From Spirochaetaceae bacterium (GTDB lineage: Bacteria; Spirochaetota; Spirochaetia; DSM-27196; Alkalispirochaetaceae), in assembly GCA_007695175.1 (NCBI GenBank), contig REEH01000086.1, forward strand, positions 1 through 35,835: a stretch of DNA of 35,835 bases, read 5' to 3'. Positions 31,210 through 35,835 of this stretch are shown piece after piece. Position numbers and translations under genes: made by a program. Every line of letters begins with the position of its first letter. Within the stretch, counting starts at the first letter, position 1. The notes under the pieces were generated by a model. That model worked only from the letters and a program-made list of their open reading frames with translations, was not told the DNA's origin and ran no database searches.

Positions 31210-32940
31210 TCAACGCAGGGATTCGTAAATACGGCGTGCAATGGGCATGCGCCGGCCCGTCCCGAAGGCGCGGGGACTCACCTTGAGGACCGGGGGTGCC
31301 TGCCGGCGCTTGTACTCGCTCCGTCCTACCAGTTCCAGTACCCGGGCGACCAGGGCCGGATCGTTTCCTTCCGCTACGATCTGGGAGAAGGTGTGGCTCG
31401 ATATGAGATAGCTCGCGAGTATGCGGTCCAGCACAGGGTAGGGGGGCAGGCTGTCCTGATCCGTCTGGTTTGGACGCAGTTCCGCCGAGGGCGCCTTGGA
31501 AATGATCGATTCGGGAATGATCTCTCCCTGCCTGTTGATGTATCGGCACAGCGCGTATACTTCCGTTTTGAAGAGATCTCCGATTACCGCCAGAGCTCCT
31601 GCCATATCGCCGTAGAGCGTACAGTACCCCACGGCAAGTTCGCTCTTGTTACCGGTGGTGAGAGTGAGGGATCCGAACTTGTTGGACCATCCCATGAGGA
31701 GCGTGCCCCGCACGCGAGCCTGGATGTTTTCCTCCGTCACTCCCTCCTCCGTGCCGGCGAAGTGCTGCTCCAGGGCGGCCGCGAAAGCGTCGTAGACGGG
31801 CTGTATCGGTAAGGTATCGGCTCTGATGCCGAGGTTGAGCGCGAGCTGCCGGGCGTCGGTGATACTGCCCTCGCTGGAGTATCGTGAGGGCATGAGAAAG
31901 GCCCGTACCTTCCCGGCTCCCACGGCACGCACCGCGAGAACGGCCACGAGCGCGGAATCAACGCCGCCGGAGAGCCCCAGGTGTACCGTGGTGAATCCCG
32001 TTTTCTCCAGGTAATCCCGGATGCCGAGGATGAGCGCCGCTTCCAGTTCCATCAGGTCTCCCGCGGTGAGAGGGCGGGGTGTGTCCTCCGTCAGAAACGC
32101 CCCGTGGTCGGGAGGGACAACGTCCGGAGCTGAAACATCCGGTGTCGAAGCATCCGGGTCCGGAACATCGGCCGGCGGAACCTCGAAAACGCGCAGATCC
32201 TCCACGAATCCCGGAAGCTGGTGCAGAATCCTCCCCCTACCGTCGGCCACGATCGATGCGCCGTCGAAGACGAGGCTGTCGTTCCCGCCCACGGCGTTGA
32301 CATAGACCACGGGAACTCCGCCGTTCGTGCCGATCGAGGAGACCAGCTTGCGGCGGATCGCTCCCTTCCCCACGTGGAAGGGGCTCGCCGAGGGGGCTAT
32401 GATCATCGTCGCTCCCGCATCGAGCAGGTCGCGCACGGGATCTACCGGGTAACGTCGCCCTGCAACCGGTTCAGCCTCCCACCAGATATCCTCGCAGATC
32501 GCGATACCGATCCGTTCACCCCCATAGGGCCAGACCCGTGATTCCCGGGCCGGCTCAAAGTAGCGCGCCTCGTCAAAGACATCGTACGTGGGCAGCAGCC
32601 GCTTTGCCTGGCGGAACTGAATCGCTCCGTCCCGGAGAAGGGCCACCACGTTCCGCAGGCTCCGGCCGGCGGGGTCCCGACTCCGGTCCACGTAACCGAC
32701 CACGATGGCGATACCGGGAGGTTGCTGCTGCTGCAGGCTTCGCAGGGCATGCAGATTCTCTTCCACGAAGGTCTCGTGATCCAGCAGATCCATGGGGGGA
32801 TAACCGCATAGAGAAAGCTCCGGGAAGATGGCGATTTCCGCACCCTCCTGGAGTGCCTCCAGGGTGAAGCGCAGAATTCGGTTCCGGTTTCCCTCAAAAT
32901 CACCGATCGTACTGTTAATCTGGCCGATTGCAATCTTCAC
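31210..32940 (-). CDS. nadE: Glutamine-dependent NAD+ synthetase
   Basis: A 576-residue two-domain enzyme making NAD+ from nicotinate adenine dinucleotide, using ammonia from glutamine. The N-terminal nitrilase-type glutaminase has the triad Glu41 (FPELSLCGYP), Lys113 (RQAKRLLPTYD) and Cys149 (AICEDIWW). The C-terminal ATP-pyrophosphatase domain has LSGGVDSA at 323-330 and TGNKSELAVGYCTLYGDMAG. Between the domains, residues about 256-280 are a Pro/Asp-rich insert coded by four 15-bp tandem units. The start is GTG 32940, with GAGG 9 bases upstream. It is divergent from the SDR-like gene, sharing a very short promoter region. Confidence 0.93.
   Translation of the reverse strand: MKIAIGQINSTIGDFEGNRNRILRFTLEALQEGAEIAIFPELSLCGYPPMDLLDHETFVEENLHALRSLQQQQPPGIAIVVGYVDRSRDPAGRSLRNVVALLRDGAIQFRQAKRLLPTYDVFDEARYFEPARESRVWPYGGERIGIAICEDIWWEAEPVAGRRYPVDPVRDLLDAGATMIIAPSASPFHVGKGAIRRKLVSSIGTNGGVPVVYVNAVGGNDSLVFDGASIVADGRGRILHQLPGFVEDLRVFEVPPADVPDPDASTPDVSAPDVVPPDHGAFLTEDTPRPLTAGDLMELEAALILGIRDYLEKTGFTTVHLGLSGGVDSALVAVLAVRAVGAGKVRAFLMPSRYSSEGSITDARQLALNLGIRADTLPIQPVYDAFAAALEQHFAGTEEGVTEENIQARVRGTLLMGWSNKFGSLTLTTGNKSELAVGYCTLYGDMAGALAVIGDLFKTEVYALCRYINRQGEIIPESIISKAPSAELRPNQTDQDSLPPYPVLDRILASYLISSHTFSQIVAEGNDPALVARVLELVGRSEYKRRQAPPVLKVSPRAFGTGRRMPIARRIYESLR
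32119..32178 (-). repeat. Four 15-bp tandem repeats in nadE
   Basis: Units 32119-32133, 32134-32148, 32149-32163 and 32164-32178 are imperfect 15-bp copies sharing an AACATCCGG-like core. They encode a pentapeptide series related to STPDV and SAPDV between the two enzyme domains. Confidence 0.88.
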
Positions 32941-32944
32941 GCCG

Positions 32945-32974
32945 TTGACCTCGTTGAAAGCGGTTACTACTATA
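32945..32974. promoter_or_regulatory. Overlapping divergent promoters between nadE and the SDR-like gene
   Basis: Plus strand: TTGACC (32945-32950), 17 bases, TACTAT (32968-32973), with ATG 32982 only 8 bases on, giving a leaderless or nearly leaderless transcript. Minus strand: TATAGT (32974-32969) overlaps the same bases and would serve nadE, though its -35 is poor. The two -10 boxes share five positions, so the promoters should exclude each other. Confidence 0.5.
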
Positions 32975-32981
32975 CCGTACC

Positions 32982-33641
32982 ATGCAAGAGCCAGTCCTGA
33001 TAACAGGAAAACAGTCGGCCTTCAAGGACGATCTTGTCCAGGAAGTGCTTAATCGTCAGTTTCAGGTCTTCGCCACGAGCGATGCCGAGGACGAATTGCC
33101 GGAAGTACCCGATTCCGTCGGATCGGGACTCTGTTACGTTCCCTGGTCCCGCCGGTCTCTCCTCTCGGCCCGTTCCGTGCTGCTCTCCGTTGACCGGGAC
33201 AGCCAGGGTTTTTCCCGGGCTATCCTCGTCTGCGCGCCGGAGGGGATCAACACCCCGCTGCACCAGACGGAATCGGCCCTGATCGAACAGAGCGTGGATG
33301 CTGCTCTCAAGGGTTATCTCTTTGTCCTCAAGGAGCTTCTGGCCTATTTTATCCGCCGCGGCGAGGGTGACCTGACCGTAATCTGGTACGACGGCGGGGC
33401 GGAGGTTCTGCCTCCCTTTGATGCGGCTCTCGCCTCCATGGTACAGGGTCTTGTCCGGTCTCTGCTCACCTTCCATGAGGAGGAGCCGGTGGAAATCCGC
33501 GGCCTCTTTGCATCGGAGAGTGATTCCCGGGCGGTGGCGCGCTGGGTGGCGGAGCAGATCTTTGATAAGGCCGGAAAAAGCGCCGGCCGGACGCAGAAAT
33601 ACGGGCAGCGGTCGGGATTGCTGCCCTTCAAGCGAGCGTAA
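32982..33641 (+). CDS. Degenerate SDR-like protein of unknown function
   Basis: A 219-residue soluble protein. The N-terminus PVLITGKQSAFKDDLV resembles the first strand and turn of short-chain dehydrogenases but lacks the usual GxxxGxG glycines. A later segment, PPFDAALASMVQGLVRSLL, aligns by eye with the SDR active-site helix, but Phe and Leu stand where YxxxK has Tyr and Lys. If related, it is therefore probably not catalytic. ATG 32982 coincides with the predicted transcription start and has no ribosome site. The symporter gene follows after 3 bases, so the two are coupled and likely function together. Confidence 0.6.
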   Translation: MQEPVLITGKQSAFKDDLVQEVLNRQFQVFATSDAEDELPEVPDSVGSGLCYVPWSRRSLLSARSVLLSVDRDSQGFSRAILVCAPEGINTPLHQTESALIEQSVDAALKGYLFVLKELLAYFIRRGEGDLTVIWYDGGAEVLPPFDAALASMVQGLVRSLLTFHEEEPVEIRGLFASESDSRAVARWVAEQIFDKAGKSAGRTQKYGQRSGLLPFKRA

Positions 33642-33644
33642 CCG

Positions 33645-34880
33645 ATGCGGATCTGGTTTCGGTACCTGCTCGGCGCTTCTATCGGTGTGGCTCTCGGTCT
33701 CTTCCTTCCACTTGCCGCGGGTGATACGGCGGCACTGCTCATGAGCCTGACCGGCCTGGTGCTCTCCCTGGGGCGGATTCTGCTTTTCCCCCTTCTCTTT
33801 TTTGCCGTCATAATCGCTATCGACGAGCTTCACAGTGACGGCACGCTGCTGAAGACGGGAGGCGCTACCCTGTTCTGGACCATCCTCACCACCGTGACCG
33901 CAACGGTGGGAGGCTTGCTCGCGATTGTGCTGCTTTCGCCGCAGCGCATCCCCCCCATGGTGCAGGAAGGCCGGCCCTCGGCGGCACCTTCGATCCTCAT
34001 GGAACTCCAGCGCGGTCTGCCCCCCAACATGTTCCGGATTTTTGTGCTCGATAACAGTGCCCTGGCGGGGATCCTCCTGATCGGTCTTCTGGTGGGAGTG
34101 AATCTGCGTTTTGATCGCGGTGTAACCTCACCGGTTACCCTTGTGGCGGATTCCGCCAACCGCATTTTCTATCGCCTCAACAGCATGCTCGTGGAAGTGC
34201 TGGGGTTGCTGCTTGTCATTCCCTCGGCGGCGGTGGTGGTTCAGATGCGGGAGGTGACGGAGTTGCAGCTTTTCGGACAGTTTCTTCTGGTTGTCCTGGT
34301 GGCGGCGATCTTCATTGCGGTGATTCTTTATCCCGCGGTCATTTTTCTGCTGGACCGCCGGGGCGCGCGTCCCCTGAAGTGGCTCGCCTCGATGGGAGCT
34401 CCCGCTCTGGCTGCTCTGACCACCGGAGACAACTACTTCGCCCTGGGAACGATGGTGCGCACCGGCAAGGAGGACATGGATATTCATCGTCGGATCGGCG
34501 GCACGGTCATTCCCTTCGTCGCGCTTTACGGTCGCGCCGGGAGCGCCATGGTGAGCATGGCGGGGTTCCTTCTGGTAATCCGTTCCTATACCGCTCTCGA
34601 TATCGGTGTGCAGGACCTGGTGCTGCTTGCGCTGGCGGCGGTTCTCTATTCCTTTCTGCTGGCGCGGACTCCCGCCGGGGGGGTGCTGCTGATGCTTTCC
34701 TTTCTGGCTACGCGGTACGGCCGGGGGATGGAGGAATCCTACCTGATTCTCCTGCCGGTGATGCCCGCCCTGGAACGGATCGGAGCAGTTCTCGATATCA
34801 TGACGGTCGGATTCATTACCCGCCTGGTGGGTGGACCCCGGCCTGCTCCGGGCTCAGCGCATAAAGCGGCGTATCCGTAA
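33645..34880 (+). CDS. Divergent SDF-family (dicarboxylate/amino acid:cation) symporter
   Basis: A 411-residue membrane protein with the hydrophobic profile of the glutamate/dicarboxylate symporter family and family-like segments such as GRILLFPLLFFAVIIAI. The family's functional motifs are changed: the HP1 Ser-rich SSS segment reads LAALTTGDNYFAL, the TM7 NMDGT motif reads GRAGSAMVS, and in TM8 the pattern around LDIMTVGFI keeps the first Asp but lacks the Arg and Asn that bind the substrate in GltPh. The substrate is therefore probably not glutamate, aspartate or a C4-dicarboxylate. ATG 33645 follows the SDR-like stop. Its last 27 bases overlap the converging gene. Confidence 0.8.
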   Translation: MRIWFRYLLGASIGVALGLFLPLAAGDTAALLMSLTGLVLSLGRILLFPLLFFAVIIAIDELHSDGTLLKTGGATLFWTILTTVTATVGGLLAIVLLSPQRIPPMVQEGRPSAAPSILMELQRGLPPNMFRIFVLDNSALAGILLIGLLVGVNLRFDRGVTSPVTLVADSANRIFYRLNSMLVEVLGLLLVIPSAAVVVQMREVTELQLFGQFLLVVLVAAIFIAVILYPAVIFLLDRRGARPLKWLASMGAPALAALTTGDNYFALGTMVRTGKEDMDIHRRIGGTVIPFVALYGRAGSAMVSMAGFLLVIRSYTALDIGVQDLVLLALAAVLYSFLLARTPAGGVLLMLSFLATRYGRGMEESYLILLPVMPALERIGAVLDIMTVGFITRLVGGPRPAPGSAHKAAYP

Positions 34881-35564
34881 ACCCAGGCGCACCATCGTCT
34901 CGTCCAGGAAAGGCGCCGATACCTCCTGGGCCCAGGCGTTGTAAACGGGAATATACCATTCCGCACCGGCTCCGAGCTCATACAGTTCATTCAGTTGGTA
35001 GTCCGCCGCCAGGCTGACCTGAGGATAGATGAAGCGCCCGCTGATCCAGTACGAACCGACCTCGCTCCCGTCGGAGCCGTCGATCTCCTCGATCGGAATC
35101 CTGAAGACCAGGGCAGCGCCGAGGCCGGCGGAAAAACGCCATCCCGGGGCGTTGGGCCAGGGCAGTGTATAAAGCCAGGGGACCGAGAGGGCGATGCCCA
35201 GCGTGTTGGCGATGTCGCCCACGGCAACACCCGTCTCTATCTGCGTGGGAACGGTCTTGTCGTGATCCCGCAAAGCGGCATACTCCTGCAGGTAGAACCA
35301 CAACTGCGGTTCCAGACGATGCCGTTCATTGAGCGCTATTTCCGCCCCGCCTCCAAAGGTCATCCTCAGGGGACTCACGTCGCTACCCTGAACGTTGTTG
35401 CCCTCCCCGTCCCGGGTAAAGCCGTTATAGATCCAGGTCGGCATGGCTGTTACGAAGAACGCTCTCAGCTCAAAGGCCGGGAGGCGAGCAACCGGCCCCC
35501 CCAGGAAGAGAACGAGTAGCATCGGCAGGATCACCGGGCGCGGTATCGCGGGGCTGCACTTCAC
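34854..35564 (-). CDS. Exported outer-membrane-like beta-barrel protein
   Basis: A 236-residue protein. The start is GTG 35564, giving a signal peptide (LPMLLVLFLGGPVARLPA, cleavage near residue 31). The mature part has alternating hydrophobic and polar strands with many aromatic residues (ELRAFFVTAMPTWIYN, RFSAGLGAALVF, WYIPVYNAW) and ends in an RLGLRIRRF strand, as in small outer-membrane barrels. No specific family is recognised. TATAGT at 35572-35577 lies 7 bases before the start, so the transcript may be leaderless. The 3' end overlaps the converging symporter gene by 27 bases. Confidence 0.75.
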   Translation of the reverse strand: MKCSPAIPRPVILPMLLVLFLGGPVARLPAFELRAFFVTAMPTWIYNGFTRDGEGNNVQGSDVSPLRMTFGGGAEIALNERHRLEPQLWFYLQEYAALRDHDKTVPTQIETGVAVGDIANTLGIALSVPWLYTLPWPNAPGWRFSAGLGAALVFRIPIEEIDGSDGSEVGSYWISGRFIYPQVSLAADYQLNELYELGAGAEWYIPVYNAWAQEVSAPFLDETMVRLGLRIRRFMR

Positions 35565-35571
35565 AGAGATG

Positions 35572-35600
35572 ACTATAGCACGAAATCAGTATGCTTTCGC
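35572..35600 (-). promoter_or_regulatory. Possible leaderless promoter of the outer-membrane-like protein
   Basis: TATAGT (35572-35577) is 17 bases from a weak GCGAAA (35595-35600), the latter inside the end of proS. Seven bases separate the -10 box from GTG 35564. Confidence 0.4.
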
Positions 35601-35835
35601 GAAGACCGCCATGTATCGGGCCGGTTTTCCGCTGAAGATGCAGGAACGGCCTTGTGCATCCTGCTCGTTGCCCGGGGGGAGCACCCGGATCGTGGCGCGC
35701 GTCTCTTCCTTGATTCTGGCTTCCGTCACGGGATCGCCGTCCCAGGGCGCCACCACGAAGCCCCCACGTCCGACGGGCGCGTCCTCATCATTCCCGTTGC
35801 CGGCGGCGCCGGTATCGGAGCCGGTAGCGGCGCCG
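35586..35835 (-). CDS. proS: Prolyl-tRNA synthetase, C-terminal end (rest outside window)
   Basis: The last 82 codons of a gene entering from the right edge, ending at TGA 35586-35588. The sequence [20 protein letters not shown], then TRATIRVLP and [18 protein letters not shown] at the C-terminus match the C-terminal domain of the archaeal/eukaryotic-type (ProS type 3) prolyl-tRNA synthetase, which ends in a conserved Tyr. The visible start of the segment is a Gly/Ala/Asn/Asp-rich low-complexity stretch (residues coded by about 35760-35835) not expected in the family. Confidence 0.9.
   Translation of the reverse strand, partial: GAATGSDTGAAGNGNDEDAPVGRGGFVVAPWDGDPVTEARIKEETRATIRVLPPGNEQDAQGRSCIFSGKPARYMAVFAKAY

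Noticed and set aside
1-35835. Mobile element, phage or defence island
   Set aside because: No transposase, integrase, phage structural, toxin-antitoxin or nuclease-helicase motifs were seen. The genes are metabolic, transport and envelope functions.

Overview
This 35.8 kb, GC-rich window looks like ordinary chromosome from a free-living spirochaete (Spirochaetaceae-like). The basis is indirect: an AGG-type signal peptide without a lipobox cysteine on the solute-binding protein, a very large GH13 amylase, a YeeE-type thiosulfate system like the one known from Spirochaeta thermophila, and a eukaryote/archaeon-type prolyl-tRNA synthetase C-terminus. I could run no search, so the taxon is an inference. 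I saw no rRNA, tRNA, insertion sequence, prophage or CRISPR array. Genes are tightly packed, with many ATGA-type overlaps, and no gene-free stretch exceeds 300 bases.

Layout. 1-2289 (-): exopolysaccharide initiation (polyprenyl glycosylphosphotransferase, then a GT4 glycosyltransferase cut by the window edge). 2423-3496 (+): unrecognised protein. 3590-8559 (+): nucleoside-type ABC importer (ATPase, two permeases, BMP-family binding protein with its own promoter). 8838-11050 (+): purine nucleoside phosphorylase overlapping adenosylhomocysteinase. 11137-16068 (+): GldA/GldF/GldG-like ABC system plus a DUF4340 protein. 20214-16080 (-): split YeeE thiosulfate transporter with TusA between its halves, an unusual thioredoxin-reductase-like flavoprotein, and an MTA/SAH deaminase. 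20326-23456 (+): small acidic protein, UDP-glucose dehydrogenase, diaminopimelate decarboxylase. 30490-23469 (-): MalQ, giant GH13 enzyme, acyl-ACP thioesterase, PTS IIA-like protein. 32940-30561 (-): NAD synthetase and a DUF151+UVR protein. 32982-34880 (+): degenerate SDR-like protein and a divergent SDF-family symporter. 35564-34854 (-): exported outer-membrane-like protein. The last bases hold the C-terminus of ProS.

How parts may work together. The most coherent hypothesis is S-adenosylhomocysteine turnover through deamination. The window encodes an SAH/MTA deaminase, a Thermotoga/archaeal-type SAH hydrolase, a phosphorylase carrying the Asn diagnostic of 6-oxopurine (inosine/guanosine) specificity, and a nucleoside importer. 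The deaminase is the last gene of a thiosulfate-uptake operon, which would link sulfur supply to homocysteine recycling. A second theme is short in-frame tandem repeats, mostly of 15 bp (five codons), inside several otherwise conserved genes. A third is promoters placed so close to start codons that several transcripts should be leaderless or nearly so.
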